A stretch of DNA of 64,000 nucleotides from Paractinoplanes pyxinae (GCF_026626335.1 NZ_JAPNTZ010000002.1:248001-312000); one strand, 5' to 3'; shown: positions 1 through 9,808, counted from the first letter of the stretch. The notes: generated by a model not told the origin, from the sequence alone. Numbers and translations: made by a program.

Positions 1-965
1 CGGTGCTGCTCACCACCAGCGGTTCGACCGGCAACCCGAAGCTGGTGCGGCTCACTGCCGACGCCGTGCGGACCAACGCCGAGCAGATCGCCGAGGTGCT
101 GGGCATCACCGGCGATGAGGTGGCTGTCACCACGCTGCCGCTCTTCTACTCGTTCGGCATGTCGGTGCTCAACTCGCACCTGATCAAGGGCGCGACGATC
201 GTGCTCGAGCGCACCGGCATCATGCAGCGCGACTTCTGGACGGCGGTGAACGAGCACGGCGTCACCTCGCTGGCGTTCGTGCCCTCGCAGTACGAGATGC
301 TGCGCCGCCTGCGCTTCGACCCGGCCAAGTACCCGACCGTACGCAGCCTCACTCAGGCCGGCGGCCGGCTGCGCACCGACCTGGTGACCGACTTCTCCGA
401 GCGCATGGCGACGGTCGGCGGCAAGCTCTACGTGATGTACGGCCAGACCGAGGCCGGCCCGCGCATGGCCACGCTGCCGCCCGCCCGCCTGGCCGAGAAG
501 CTGGGCTCGGTCGGCCAGGCGCTGCCCGGCGGCGAGTTCACGATCGAGGACGACGAGGTCGTCTATCGCGGGCCGAACGTCATGATGGGCTACGCCGAGA
601 CCGCCGCCGACCTGGCTCTGGGCGACGTCCAGGGCGGGGTTCTGCGCACCGGCGACCTGGGCCGGGTCGACGACGAGGGCTTCCTGTTCATCACCGGGCG
701 CATCAAGCGGATGGCCAAGGTCTTCGGCGTCCGCATCAATCTGGACGACGTCGAGAAGAACTTTCCCGTGGCCGCCGTGGCCGGCGACGACAAGCTGGTC
801 GTTTTCGCCGTCGGCGCCTCGGACGACGAGGTGCGCGACCTCAGGACCAAGATCGCCGAGTGGCTCGGGACACATTTCTCCGGCGTGATCGTGCGTAGTG
901 TTGAGGCGCTGCCGCTGATGCCCAACGGCAAGACCGACTATCGGGCGCTGGAGTCCTCGCTGTGA
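1..965 (+). CDS. AMP-dependent acyl ligase, C-terminal part (5' end outside window)
   Basis: Partial gene: the frame is open from the first base, so the N-terminus lies upstream. It is an adenylate-forming ligase that activates a carboxylic acid as acyl-AMP. Visible core motifs in order are the phosphate loop TTSGSTGNPK at the start, YGQTEA, RTGDLGRVDDEGF with the hinge region after it, and a C-terminal PNGKTDY containing the catalytic lysine. The stop overlaps the next start by 4 bp (GTGA), so it is translationally coupled to the luxE-like gene. I infer that it supplies an activated acyl group to the LuxE/LuxC pair; the true substrate cannot be read from the sequence. Confidence 0.9.
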   Translation, partial: VLLTTSGSTGNPKLVRLTADAVRTNAEQIAEVLGITGDEVAVTTLPLFYSFGMSVLNSHLIKGATIVLERTGIMQRDFWTAVNEHGVTSLAFVPSQYEMLRRLRFDPAKYPTVRSLTQAGGRLRTDLVTDFSERMATVGGKLYVMYGQTEAGPRMATLPPARLAEKLGSVGQALPGGEFTIEDDEVVYRGPNVMMGYAETAADLALGDVQGGVLRTGDLGRVDDEGFLFITGRIKRMAKVFGVRINLDDVEKNFPVAAVAGDDKLVVFAVGASDDEVRDLRTKIAEWLGTHFSGVIVRSVEALPLMPNGKTDYRALESSL

Positions 966-2002
966 GTAGTGTCTTCACCCTGTCTCAGGCCGCGAAGGAA
1001 GAGGTCCTGCTCAAGGAGCTCTCCGCGCTGACCGAACACCACCGGGAGAACTGCGAGCCGTACGCGCGAATCCTCGCCGCCAACGGCTACCAGGGCGCCA
1101 CCTCGGTCGAGGGCCTGCCCTGGCTGCCGGTTCGCCTGTTCAAGAACCTGGAGCTCAAGAGCATCCCGGACGACGAGGTGTACAAGGTCCTCACGTCCAG
1201 CGGCACCACCGGGGCCGAGGTCAGCAAGATCTACCTCGACAAGGCCGCGGCCGGCGAGCAGACCCGCAAGCTGGGCGCCACCGTGCAGTCGGTGCTCGGC
1301 CCCAAGCGGCTGCCGATGATCCTGGTCGACACCAAGGCCATGCTGAAGGACCGCAAGTCGTTCAGCGCCCGCGGCGCCGGCGTGCTCGGCATGTCGAACT
1401 TCGGCCGCAACCACGTCTGGGCGCTCGACAACGAGGGCCACGTCGACGTCGAGGCGCTGAAGGGCTTCCTCGAGCAGTACGGCGACGAGCCCTTCCTGAT
1501 CTTCGGCTTCACCTACCTGGTCTGGCTGCACCTGTACGAGGTCGCGCTCGAGAACGATCTCGACCTCAGCAACGGCATCCTGATCCACTCGGGCGGCTGG
1601 AAGAAGCTGGTCGACCAGGCCGTCTCGCCCGAGGAGTTCCGCAAGCGGCTGGCCGCCGTCGGGCTGACGAAGGTGCACAACTACTACGGCATGATCGAGC
1701 AGATCGGCACGATCTTCCTCGAGGGCCCCACCGGGGGCTCGCTCTACTGCCCCGACTTCGCCGACGTGGTGATCCGCGACCCCGAGACGTGGGCCGAGCA
1801 GCCGGTCGGCAAGCCGGGTCTGATCGAGGTCATCAGCACGCTGCCCACCTCGTACCCCGGCCACGTGCTGCTCACCGAAGACCTGGGCGTCGTGCACGGC
1901 GTCGACGACGGCGACTGGCCCGGCAAGCGCTTCTCGGTGCTCGGCCGGCTGCCGCGGGCCGAGGCGCGGGGCTGCTCCGACACCTACCGGGAGGCGGCGT
2001 GA
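962..2002 (+). CDS. LuxE-family acyl-protein synthetase
   Basis: 346 aa with a GTG start overlapping the previous stop by 4 bp. It belongs to the LuxE acyl-protein synthetase family, which in luminous bacteria activates a fatty acid and passes it to the LuxC reductase. The nucleotide-binding motif SSGTTGAEVSK is near residue 79, and the family's YYGMIEQIG stretch lies near residue 240. It sits between an acyl ligase and a luxC-like gene, all with 4-bp overlaps, so the three products probably form one acyl-activation and reduction module. No luciferase genes are nearby, so the role is not light production. In other bacteria such pairs occur in surface-glycan loci, which fits the pse genes 10 kb away, but that link is inference. 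Confidence 0.88.
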   Translation: MSSVFTLSQAAKEEVLLKELSALTEHHRENCEPYARILAANGYQGATSVEGLPWLPVRLFKNLELKSIPDDEVYKVLTSSGTTGAEVSKIYLDKAAAGEQTRKLGATVQSVLGPKRLPMILVDTKAMLKDRKSFSARGAGVLGMSNFGRNHVWALDNEGHVDVEALKGFLEQYGDEPFLIFGFTYLVWLHLYEVALENDLDLSNGILIHSGGWKKLVDQAVSPEEFRKRLAAVGLTKVHNYYGMIEQIGTIFLEGPTGGSLYCPDFADVVIRDPETWAEQPVGKPGLIEVISTLPTSYPGHVLLTEDLGVVHGVDDGDWPGKRFSVLGRLPRAEARGCSDTYREAA

Positions 2003-3186
2003 TCCAGTACCGCTTCGGCGCGGAGGGCGACCTCACCGCGCCCTCCGACGACCGTCTGACCGTCGGCGACCCCCGGGTCATCGACTTCCTGGGCAAGCTG
2101 GCCCGCAAGCTGCTCGTGCCCGCGGTGGCCCGGCGGCACCCCGAGCTGGGCTCGCTCGGCTTCTTCCTGCGGCCGGCCGAGCTCAACCGCACGGTCAAGC
2201 ACCTGCAGCGGGAGGACGCGATCGTCTTCCCCCGGGGCAACGTCTTCCACATCCCGCCGGCCAACGTCGACACGATCTTCGTGTACTCGTGGGCGCTCTC
2301 GGCCCTGGCCGGCAACCACAACGTCGTACGGATCTCGGAGCGCTCGGCCACCGCGGCCGACACGATCCTGACCGCGCTGAACGAGGTGCTGGCCGACGCC
2401 GACCCGGTGATCGGTCGCACCCAGCGCATGATCACGTACGGCCGGGACGACAAGGTGACCGCGGCGCTCAGTCAGTGGGCCGACCTGCGGGTCATCTGGG
2501 GCGGCGACTCGGCCGTCGAGGCGATCCGCAAGCACCCGCTGCGCCCCTCGGCCCGCGACCTCACCTTCCCCGACCGCACGTCCTGGGCGGCGCTGTCGGC
2601 CGACGGGTGGCGCAAGGCCGAGCCGGCCAAACGGCGTGACGCGGTGCTGGCCTTCACCAACGACTCGTACTGGTTCGACCAGGCGGCCTGCTCGTCGCCG
2701 CGCACGGTCTTCCTGGTCGGCGAGAACACCGACGACGTCCGCGAGGAGTTCATCGAGCTGCTGCTGCAGATGGTGGACCAGCGCGGGTGGGAGATCGACG
2801 CCGCCATGGCCGTCGAGAAGCGGGTGAACGCCTACGGGCTGGCCGCCACCGGCGCCGTCTCGTCGATGGCGTTCCCGGCCAACTCGGTCACCTCGATGTC
2901 GCTGAACGCCGTGCCCGACGCGCCCCGCCGCTGGATCGGGGCCGGGGCCTTCCCGTTCGCCCAGGTCGGCTCCCTGCTCGAGCTGGTGCCGGCGATGAAC
3001 CGGCAGGACCAGACGTTCAGCCACTTCGGCTTCTCGCGGGACGAGCTGCGGGAGTTCGCGCTGGCCCTCGGCGGGCGTGGAGTCGACCGGATCGTCCCGT
3101 TCGGGTCGGCTCTGACCTTCGGTTCGATCTGGGATGGCTACGACCTTCCACGCGAATTCACCCGGTTGACGACACTCGTAGAGTGA
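1999..3186 (+). CDS. LuxC-family acyl-CoA/acyl-protein reductase
   Basis: 395 aa from a GTG start that overlaps the luxE-like stop by 4 bp; an upstream in-frame extension inside luxE is ignored. LuxC proteins are aldehyde-dehydrogenase-like NADPH reductases turning acyl thioesters into fatty aldehydes. The motif DQAACSSPR places the acylated catalytic cysteine near residue 231, and a conserved FPRGNVFHIPPANV stretch is near residue 85. It is shorter than the roughly 480 aa of Vibrio LuxC but the core looks complete. It is the third gene of the ligase-luxE-luxC operon; the product is predicted to be an aldehyde of unknown chain and destination. Confidence 0.88.
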   Translation: MIQYRFGAEGDLTAPSDDRLTVGDPRVIDFLGKLARKLLVPAVARRHPELGSLGFFLRPAELNRTVKHLQREDAIVFPRGNVFHIPPANVDTIFVYSWALSALAGNHNVVRISERSATAADTILTALNEVLADADPVIGRTQRMITYGRDDKVTAALSQWADLRVIWGGDSAVEAIRKHPLRPSARDLTFPDRTSWAALSADGWRKAEPAKRRDAVLAFTNDSYWFDQAACSSPRTVFLVGENTDDVREEFIELLLQMVDQRGWEIDAAMAVEKRVNAYGLAATGAVSSMAFPANSVTSMSLNAVPDAPRRWIGAGAFPFAQVGSLLELVPAMNRQDQTFSHFGFSRDELREFALALGGRGVDRIVPFGSALTFGSIWDGYDLPREFTRLTTLVE

Positions 3187-5531
3187 CCGCTGTGCTCGAG
3201 GCTGCCGAGGCGGCGCCGGCGACCACCATCCCGCGCCCCTCGGCAGTTCCCCGCCGCCCCTCCACCGTCTACCGCCGGCTGCGGACGCCCCTGGCGATCC
3301 TGCCCTGGTTCTTCCCGGCGGTCACGCTCGTCGTGACGCTGCTCGACACCGGCGTATCGGGCCGCGACATCGCGATGTACGCGTTCTACTTCACCGTCGA
3401 TGTCGTGCTGCCCGGCACGCTGGTCTTCCGGGCCCTGCGCGGCAGCCGCGGCAACGTGCCCGAGGACGTCGGGCTGGGTGCCGCCACCGGCCTGCTGATC
3501 ATGCTGGGCTCGTGGGCGCTGTCGGCCGCCCTCGACAAGTTCGTGCTGCTGCCCTGGTGGCCGGCCCTGATCGTGGTTCCTTTCCTGGCTGTGCCCCGGT
3601 TGCATCGCTATTGGCGGGTGAGCCGGCCCCGCCCGCTGCCGCTGCGCTGGTCGTGGCTCGTCGCGGCCGGGCTCGTGCTGCTGGTGCTCTCGGAGTTCCC
3701 GGGCTGGACCAACACGCCGCTCCCGCCCGCCGGGGGCATCATCTACCAGGACCTTTATTACCATCTGGCGCTCATCCACGAGATGATGCGGCCGATGCCG
3801 TTCCAGGTGCCGCAGATGTCCGGCACCCCGCTGCACTACCACTACCTGTCCGACGCCGACATCGCCGCGGCCAGCATGATCACCAAGATCGACCCGGCCG
3901 TCGTGCTGATGCGCCTGTGGATCGTGCCGGTGGCGGGCACGGCGGTCGTCGTGATGGCGGCGCTCGTGCGCTCGCTCAGCGGCAAGTGGTGGGCCGGCGC
4001 GCTCGGCGGCACCGCCTCCATCCTTGGCCTGCCGTTGCTGCTGGGCACGGCCTACACCCCGCTCGGCGGCAGCCCGGTCAACGCCGAGAGCCCGTCCCAG
4101 ACGTACGTGTTGCCGTTGCAGGCGCTGATGGTCGTGCTCACGGTCGACGTGCTCCGCGGCCGCCCGCTGCGCTGGGGCTGGGCGCTGATCTTCCCGCTCG
4201 CCCTGGCCTGCGCCGGCGCCAAGTCCAGCGCCCTGCCGCCGTTCATCGCCGGGCTGCTCGCCGCCACCGTGGTCGTGCTGATCGGCTACCGGCGGCGGCT
4301 GCTGCCCGTGCTCACGCTCTTCGCCCTCACCGTGGCCGGCGTCGGGCTGGGCTTCCGGCTCTTCGCCGGCGGCGGCGCGGGCACCCTCGGCTTCCAGCCG
4401 CTCTCGGTCCTGTACTGGATGGCCCCGTACCGCGACACCATCGGCCACGAGGACGTCATCGACGGTTCCCGTTTCCTTCTGTACGGGGTGGAGACGACCG
4501 GCACGGCGGGGCGCCTGTTCATCGCCGGCCTGCTGATCTGGTGGCTCGCCATGCAGTCACCGCGCATGCTGGCCCTGCTCGGCATCGTCACCGGCACGAC
4601 CAAGCGCGAGCCGTCGATCTGGCTGCTGGCCGGCATGACCGCGGCCGGTTTCGGCGCCACCTTCCTGCTGTGGCACCCGTCGGCCAGCCAGGTGTACTTC
4701 TACACCGGGGCGGCGCCGTTCGGCACGGTCGCGGTCGCCTGGGTCATGGCCGACCTGGCCCGGGGCTGGAAGGCCGTGTTCGCCGGCGCGCTGGCCGGCG
4801 GCACCTGGGCGCTGCTGGCCCCGCAGATGTACGCGCCTCGGATGGACCGGGTGGTCAACTGGATCTTCGTGCTGGCCGAGCCGCTGATCCGCACCACGAT
4901 CATCGCCGTCGGCCTGGCCGCGATCGGGCTGATCCTGCACAAGGTGATCAAGGGCCGTACGCCGTGGCGGGCGGTGCTGCCGGCGCTGCTGGCCGCCGTG
5001 CTCGCGGCCGGCCTGGTCGGCGGGGCCAAACGCCAGATCGAGGACGTCGACACCACCCTGGCCGCGGTGCCGACCGGCCTGCGAGACCCCGGCAAGCTCG
5101 TGCTGAGCGGCGAGATGGCGGCCGCCCAGTGGCTCGACCAGAACGCCGGCCGGGACGACGTGGTGGCCACCAACGTGCACTGCATCCCGATCGACTGGAC
5201 CCAGAGCTGCGACTCCCGCGCGTTCTGGGTGGCCGGGCTGGCCGGGCGGCGCACCGTGATCGAGAGCTGGGGCTACACCGACGAGGCGGTCGCCGCGGAC
5301 GGGGTGAACGGCGAGCGCTACTTCAAGCAGCCGGCTCCGGACACCATGCGATACCTGCTCAACCAGCGGGTGTTCGCGCACGGCCAGCCCGAGGACGTGG
5401 CCGAGCTCAAGCGGCTCTACAACGTCAAGTGGCTCTTCGCCGACGATCGGGCCGGTCGCTCGGCCAACCTGACCGAGGTGGCGACGCTGCGCTACTCGTC
5501 GGGGCCGGTCTCGGTTTATGAGTTGCCCTGA
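3183..5531 (+). CDS. Large polytopic membrane protein, possibly GT-C type
   Basis: 782 aa from GTG 3183, which overlaps the luxC-like stop by 4 bp; a second in-frame GTG lies 9 nt later. A charged N-terminal tail of about 40 residues is followed by around a dozen hydrophobic segments, then a C-terminal soluble part of about 170 residues beginning near QIEDVDTTLAAV. An early loop with YYHLALIHEM and HYHYLSDADIAAAS, lying between membrane segments, recalls the acidic/histidine loop of GT-C glycosyltransferases and DUF2298-like proteins, but I cannot assign a family. Its position as the last gene of the ligase-luxE-luxC operon suggests it uses or moves the lipid or glycan product. Substrate unknown. 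Confidence 0.8.
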   Translation: MTAVLEAAEAAPATTIPRPSAVPRRPSTVYRRLRTPLAILPWFFPAVTLVVTLLDTGVSGRDIAMYAFYFTVDVVLPGTLVFRALRGSRGNVPEDVGLGAATGLLIMLGSWALSAALDKFVLLPWWPALIVVPFLAVPRLHRYWRVSRPRPLPLRWSWLVAAGLVLLVLSEFPGWTNTPLPPAGGIIYQDLYYHLALIHEMMRPMPFQVPQMSGTPLHYHYLSDADIAAASMITKIDPAVVLMRLWIVPVAGTAVVVMAALVRSLSGKWWAGALGGTASILGLPLLLGTAYTPLGGSPVNAESPSQTYVLPLQALMVVLTVDVLRGRPLRWGWALIFPLALACAGAKSSALPPFIAGLLAATVVVLIGYRRRLLPVLTLFALTVAGVGLGFRLFAGGGAGTLGFQPLSVLYWMAPYRDTIGHEDVIDGSRFLLYGVETTGTAGRLFIAGLLIWWLAMQSPRMLALLGIVTGTTKREPSIWLLAGMTAAGFGATFLLWHPSASQVYFYTGAAPFGTVAVAWVMADLARGWKAVFAGALAGGTWALLAPQMYAPRMDRVVNWIFVLAEPLIRTTIIAVGLAAIGLILHKVIKGRTPWRAVLPALLAAVLAAGLVGGAKRQIEDVDTTLAAVPTGLRDPGKLVLSGEMAAAQWLDQNAGRDDVVATNVHCIPIDWTQSCDSRAFWVAGLAGRRTVIESWGYTDEAVAADGVNGERYFKQPAPDTMRYLLNQRVFAHGQPEDVAELKRLYNVKWLFADDRAGRSANLTEVATLRYSSGPVSVYELP

Positions 5532-5614
5532 CCCGTACGGTGGGGTTAACCCTACCGTCGATCGGGCGGCGGGCAGGATCGGAACGGAGCGCGCCGATGC
5601 CTAGCGTCAACACC

Positions 5615-6910
5615 ATGACGACGCAAGCCTCCCTCACGCGCTCACCCCTGGCCCGGCTGGTGCGCCAGGTCGGCATCGACACGCAGTACGTGCTGCTCGG
5701 CTTCCCGATCGGCATCATCACCGTCACGGTCTTCATGACCCTGTTCTTCACCGGTCTCGGCCTCCTGATCATCTGGGTCGGCATCCCCCTGCTGATCGCG
5801 ACCCTGATGACCGCCCGTGGCTTCGCCACCCTGGAAAGGGCGCGGATCGGCCCGGTGTTCGGCCAGAAGCTCCCGCACCCGTACTACAAGAAGGCGGCCG
5901 AGGGCGGGTTCGTGCGGCAGGCGCTCGGCGTCCTGGGCGACGGGCAGTCCTGGCTCGACATGCTGCACGGCATGTTCCGCTTCATCCCCAGCACGATCTC
6001 GTTCAGCCTGGTCGTCACGTGGTGGGCGGGCGCGATCGGCGGCCTCACCGTGCTGCTGTGGGACTGGTCGATCCCGCACCCGGAATCGAACACCGACCTG
6101 CCCGAGCTGCTGGGCATGGGCGACGGCACGGGCACCCGGCTGCTGTTCTACTTCGCCTGCGGCGTGTTCTTCGCCGGCACGCTCTACCCCGTGGTCCGCG
6201 CGTCGGCCCTGCTCGAGGCATGGTTCGCCCGCGGCCTGCTGAGCGGCGTCAACGAGCTGCGCGAGCAGGTGGCCGAGGCCAACGCGGCCCGCACGGTCGC
6301 CCAGCAGCAGAAGGCGGCCGCCGTCTCGGCCGAGGCCAACGCCCTGCGCCGGCTCGAGCGTGACATCCACGACGGCCCGCAGCAGCGCCTGGTGCGCCTC
6401 GCGATGGACCTGGGCCGGGCCGAGCAGCAGTTCGCGACCGACCCCGAGGCGGCCCGGGCCACCGTGGCCGAGGCGCTGACCCAGACCCGCGAGACGCTGG
6501 ACGAGCTGCGCGCCCTGTCCCGCGGCATCGCCCCGCCGATCCTGGTCGACCGCGGGCTGCAGGCGGCCCTGACCGCGCTGGCCGGCCGCAGCCTGGTGCC
6601 GGTCGAGCTGGACGCCCCGCTCGCCGAGCGCCTCGAGCCGACACTCGAGTCGACCGCGTACTTCGTGGTAGCCGAGGCCCTGACCAACGTGGCCAAGCAC
6701 AGCAACGCCAACGAGGTGCAGGTCAGCGTGCGCCGCAACGCCACCGGCCTGATCGTCTCGGTGGCCGACGACGGTGTGGGCGGGGCCAGCGTGGCCAAGG
6801 GGCACGGTCTGGCCGGGCTGGACGACCGGGTGCGGGCGGCCGGCGGCGTCCTGGACGTCAGCAGCCCGGTCGGCGGTGGGACCAGGCTCACGGCGGCCCT
6901 CCCCGTCTGA
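5615..6910 (+). CDS. Sensor histidine kinase (NarL-type partner)
   Basis: 431 aa from ATG 5615. The N-terminal 220 residues hold several hydrophobic segments of a membrane sensor domain. A coiled stretch then leads into the HisKA_3 dimerisation motif ERDIHDGPQQR, with the phosphorylated histidine near residue 252, followed by a GHKL ATPase domain with N-box ALTNVAKHS and a glycine-rich lid near DDGVGG and GHGLAGL. The response regulator starts 22 bp downstream, so the two form one two-component system. A TAGCGT box at 5602-5607 lies 7 nt before the ATG, favouring leaderless translation. An upstream in-frame ATG at 5597 with a GGAG-like site is the alternative start. Confidence 0.92.
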   Translation: MTTQASLTRSPLARLVRQVGIDTQYVLLGFPIGIITVTVFMTLFFTGLGLLIIWVGIPLLIATLMTARGFATLERARIGPVFGQKLPHPYYKKAAEGGFVRQALGVLGDGQSWLDMLHGMFRFIPSTISFSLVVTWWAGAIGGLTVLLWDWSIPHPESNTDLPELLGMGDGTGTRLLFYFACGVFFAGTLYPVVRASALLEAWFARGLLSGVNELREQVAEANAARTVAQQQKAAAVSAEANALRRLERDIHDGPQQRLVRLAMDLGRAEQQFATDPEAARATVAEALTQTRETLDELRALSRGIAPPILVDRGLQAALTALAGRSLVPVELDAPLAERLEPTLESTAYFVVAEALTNVAKHSNANEVQVSVRRNATGLIVSVADDGVGGASVAKGHGLAGLDDRVRAAGGVLDVSSPVGGGTRLTAALPV

Positions 6911-6932
6911 GCCTGTGTGACAGCATGTCGGC

Positions 6933-7577
6933 ATGCGGGTGGTGATTGCCGACGACGCGGTGCTGTTGCGTGAGGGACTGGTCAGGCTCGTCGAAGAGAA
7001 CGGCCACACAGTGGTGGCGGCCGTCGGCGACGGGCCTTCCCTCGTGTCGTCGATCGCCGAGTACAAGCCGGACGTGTCCATCGTGGACGTGCGGATGCCG
7101 CCCTCGCACACCGACGAGGGGCTGAGGGCCGCGGTCGAGGCGCGCGGCCTGGTGCCCGGCACCCCGATTCTCGTGCTCTCCCAATACGTCGAGGTCTCGT
7201 ACGCCGACGACCTGCTGGCCGACCGCCTGGGCGCGGTCGGCTATCTGCTGAAGGACCGGGTGTCCCAGGTCGCCGAGTTCCTGGACGGCCTGCGCCGGGT
7301 GGCCGGCGGCGGCACGGTGCTCGACCCCGAGGTGGTCAGCCAGCTGCTCGTCCGCCGCCGCCGCGACGACCCGCTGCGCAACCTGACCCCGCGCGAACGT
7401 GAGGTGCTGGGCCTGATGGCCGAGGGCCTGTCCAACAACGCGATCGCCCGCAAGATGGTCGTCACCGACGGCGCGATCGAGAAGCACGTGCGCAACATCT
7501 TCACCAAGCTCAGCCTGCACCAGGACGAGGAACAGCACCGCCGCGTCATGGCAGTGCTGGCCTACCTGCAGGGGTAG
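6933..7577 (+). CDS. LuxR/NarL-family response regulator
   Basis: 214 aa. The receiver domain begins MRVVIADDAVLLREG with the acidic pocket DD at residues 7-8; the phospho-acceptor aspartate lies in VSIVDVRMPP near residue 50, and the conserved lysine is in LLKDRV. The C-terminal helix-turn-helix is a standard LuxR domain (LTPREREVLGLMAEGLSN, then AIEKHVRNIFTKL). It follows the histidine kinase by 22 bp and should be its partner. The adjacent MMPL transporter downstream in the same direction is a plausible but unproven target. Confidence 0.94.
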   Translation: MRVVIADDAVLLREGLVRLVEENGHTVVAAVGDGPSLVSSIAEYKPDVSIVDVRMPPSHTDEGLRAAVEARGLVPGTPILVLSQYVEVSYADDLLADRLGAVGYLLKDRVSQVAEFLDGLRRVAGGGTVLDPEVVSQLLVRRRRDDPLRNLTPREREVLGLMAEGLSNNAIARKMVVTDGAIEKHVRNIFTKLSLHQDEEQHRRVMAVLAYLQG

Positions 7578-7648
7578 GGCTACCACTACTGCCGATACGC
7601 GGGTCAGCGGGATCGATCGGGATCGGGCTTCTTCATAGCGTCGTTGCC

Positions 7649-9808
7649 ATGGAGACGAGGGAACAAGTCAAGGGAATCGCGGCCCGCGCCGCGCTTTGGA
7701 GCGCCCGCCACCGGGCGCTCGCGATCCTCGGGTGGATCGCCTTCGTGATCGGCGTGACCGTGCTCAGTGGACAGCTGGGGACGATCGAGGCCAAGGGGTC
7801 GGACCAGGGACACGGGGATTCTGGTAAGGCCGACAAAATCGTCGAGGCGGCCGGCTTCCCGGTGCAGCCGGCCGGCGAGATGGTCATCGTGCAGAACCGG
7901 GCCGGCACCGACCGTACGGCCGCGGTGAGCGACGTGACCAAGGCGCTCAAGAAGACCGCGAACGTCATCGACGTGCAGCCGCCGGTCCAGTCGCCGGACA
8001 AGCGCTCCTCGCTCGTCACGTTCAGCATCAGCGGCGACCCCGAGACGGCCTCCGACCGGGTGCAGCCCTCGCTCGACGCGGTCGCGGCCGTGCAGGCGAA
8101 ACACACCGACCTCTACGTGGCCCAGGGCGGCTCGGCCAGCGGCGACAAGCTGATCGGCGAGGACCTTGAGAAGGGCCTGACCCAGCTCGGCATCCTGTCC
8201 ATCCCGGTGACTTTGGGCATCCTTCTGGTCGCCTTCGGGGCAGTGGTGGCCGCGCTGCTGCCGGTCGCGCTGGCGATCATGGCCGTGATGGCCGCGATGG
8301 GCCTGCTGGCCTTCGCGAGCCGCCTGGCCCCCACGGTCGACACCACCGCCCACGTCATGCTGCTGGTCGGGCTGGCCGTCGGCGTCGACTACTGCCTCTT
8401 CTACATCCGCCGGGAACGCGACGAGCGGCGCAACGGGGCCGACCCGCACCGCGCCCTGGTGATCGCGGCGCAGACGTCGGGCCGCTCGATCTGGATCTCC
8501 GGCCTCACGGTCATCGTGGCCATGGCGGGCATGTTCCTCACGTACGACACGACGTTCGTCAGCTTCGCGGTGGGCACGATCCTGGTCGTGGCGACGACCG
8601 TGCTGGGCTCGCTGACCGTGCTGCCGGCCCTGTTGTCGGCTCTCGGCGACAAGGTCGACGCGGTCAAGATCCCCGGGCTGTACCGCAAGAACAGCGAGGG
8701 CCGGATGTGGAACGGCTTCCTGCGCCTGGTGCTGGCCAAGCCGCTGATCTCGGCCGTGCTGGCCGTGGGCGCGCTGGCCGCGCTGGCCGCCCCCGCGCTC
8801 GACCTGAAGACCAAGGGGGAGGGGATCGAGGACCTGTCGCCCGACGCGCCGATCGTGCAGGCCTACCTGGCCGTCGAGAAGGCCTTCCCGAGCGAGATCT
8901 CGCCGGCCGAGGTCGTGGTGCAGTCGCCCGGCGCCGGCTTCGAGCAGAAGGTCACGTCGTTCCGCGCCGCGGTCGAGAAGAGCGGTGGACGGCTGGCCGG
9001 TCCGGTCGACGTCGAGCTCAACCCGGCCGGCACGGTCGCGGTCGTCTCGGTCGGCCTGGTCGACGAGAAGGCGCTCGACCTGCTGCGTGAGGACGTGGCG
9101 CCGGCCGCCTTCGGACCCGGAGCCCTGGTGACCGGGGAGGCGGCGGGCAGCGCCGACTTCAACGCGCGGCTGAACGCCAGCCTGCCGTGGGTGTTCGGCT
9201 TCGTGCTCGGGCTGGCCTTCCTGTTGCTGCTGGTGTCGTTCCGCTCGGTCGTGGTCGCGCTGACCGGCGTGGTGCTCAACCTGCTGTCGGTGGCCGCCGC
9301 GTACGGCATGCTCGTCTGGGTCTTCCAGTACGGCCACTTCGAGGACCAGCTCGGCTTCCGGGCCGCCGACGGCATCACCAACTGGATGCCGCTGTTCCTG
9401 TTCGTCATCCTGTTCGGACTGTCGACGGACTACCACGTCTTCGTGCTGAGCCGGATCCGCGAGGGCCACGACCGCGGCCTGAGCACCCGGCAGGCCGTCC
9501 GCGAGGGCATCGGCCGTACGGCCGGCGTCATCACCAGCGCGGCGGTGGTCATGGTGGCGGTGTTCGCGCTGTTCGCCACGCTGCCGATGGCGTCGACCAA
9601 GCAGCTGGGCATCGGGCTGGCGGCGGCGGTGCTGCTGGACGCGACCATCATCCGGGCCGTGCTGCTGCCCGCCGTGATGGCGATGCTGGGCGAGAAGAAC
9701 TGGTGGCTGCCGCGCTGGCTGGGCTGGCTGCCGCAGATCGCCCACGAGCCGCCGCAGCAGGCCCCCGCGGCCGAGGGTCGCCACCGCGAGCTGACCACTG
9801 TTTCCTGA
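7649..9808 (+). CDS. MMPL/RND-family transporter
   Basis: 719 aa with the usual MMPL plan: one N-terminal membrane segment, a periplasmic domain, a block of five to six segments, a second periplasmic domain, and a second block near the C-terminus. The first block ends with GLAVGVDYCLFYIRRERDER and the second with FGLSTDYHVFVLSRIREGHD; each has the conserved aspartate-tyrosine pair of proton-coupled MMPL proteins. These pumps export lipids or drugs in actinobacteria. A TAGCGT box at 7636-7641 sits 7 nt before the ATG, so the mRNA is probably leaderless. It follows a two-component system and may be regulated by it (inference). Confidence 0.92.
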   Translation: METREQVKGIAARAALWSARHRALAILGWIAFVIGVTVLSGQLGTIEAKGSDQGHGDSGKADKIVEAAGFPVQPAGEMVIVQNRAGTDRTAAVSDVTKALKKTANVIDVQPPVQSPDKRSSLVTFSISGDPETASDRVQPSLDAVAAVQAKHTDLYVAQGGSASGDKLIGEDLEKGLTQLGILSIPVTLGILLVAFGAVVAALLPVALAIMAVMAAMGLLAFASRLAPTVDTTAHVMLLVGLAVGVDYCLFYIRRERDERRNGADPHRALVIAAQTSGRSIWISGLTVIVAMAGMFLTYDTTFVSFAVGTILVVATTVLGSLTVLPALLSALGDKVDAVKIPGLYRKNSEGRMWNGFLRLVLAKPLISAVLAVGALAALAAPALDLKTKGEGIEDLSPDAPIVQAYLAVEKAFPSEISPAEVVVQSPGAGFEQKVTSFRAAVEKSGGRLAGPVDVELNPAGTVAVVSVGLVDEKALDLLREDVAPAAFGPGALVTGEAAGSADFNARLNASLPWVFGFVLGLAFLLLLVSFRSVVVALTGVVLNLLSVAAAYGMLVWVFQYGHFEDQLGFRAADGITNWMPLFLFVILFGLSTDYHVFVLSRIREGHDRGLSTRQAVREGIGRTAGVITSAAVVMVAVFALFATLPMASTKQLGIGLAAAVLLDATIIRAVLLPAVMAMLGEKNWWLPRWLGWLPQIAHEPPQQAPAAEGRHRELTTVS

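Noticed and set aside
962..3186. Bioluminescence (lux) operon
   Set aside because: Only luxE- and luxC-like genes; no luciferase subunits or LuxD.
7604..9784. 726-aa open frame antisense to the MMPL gene
   Set aside because: Composition rich in Arg, Gln, His and Asp typical of GC-rich antisense shadows; the plus strand encodes a clear transporter.
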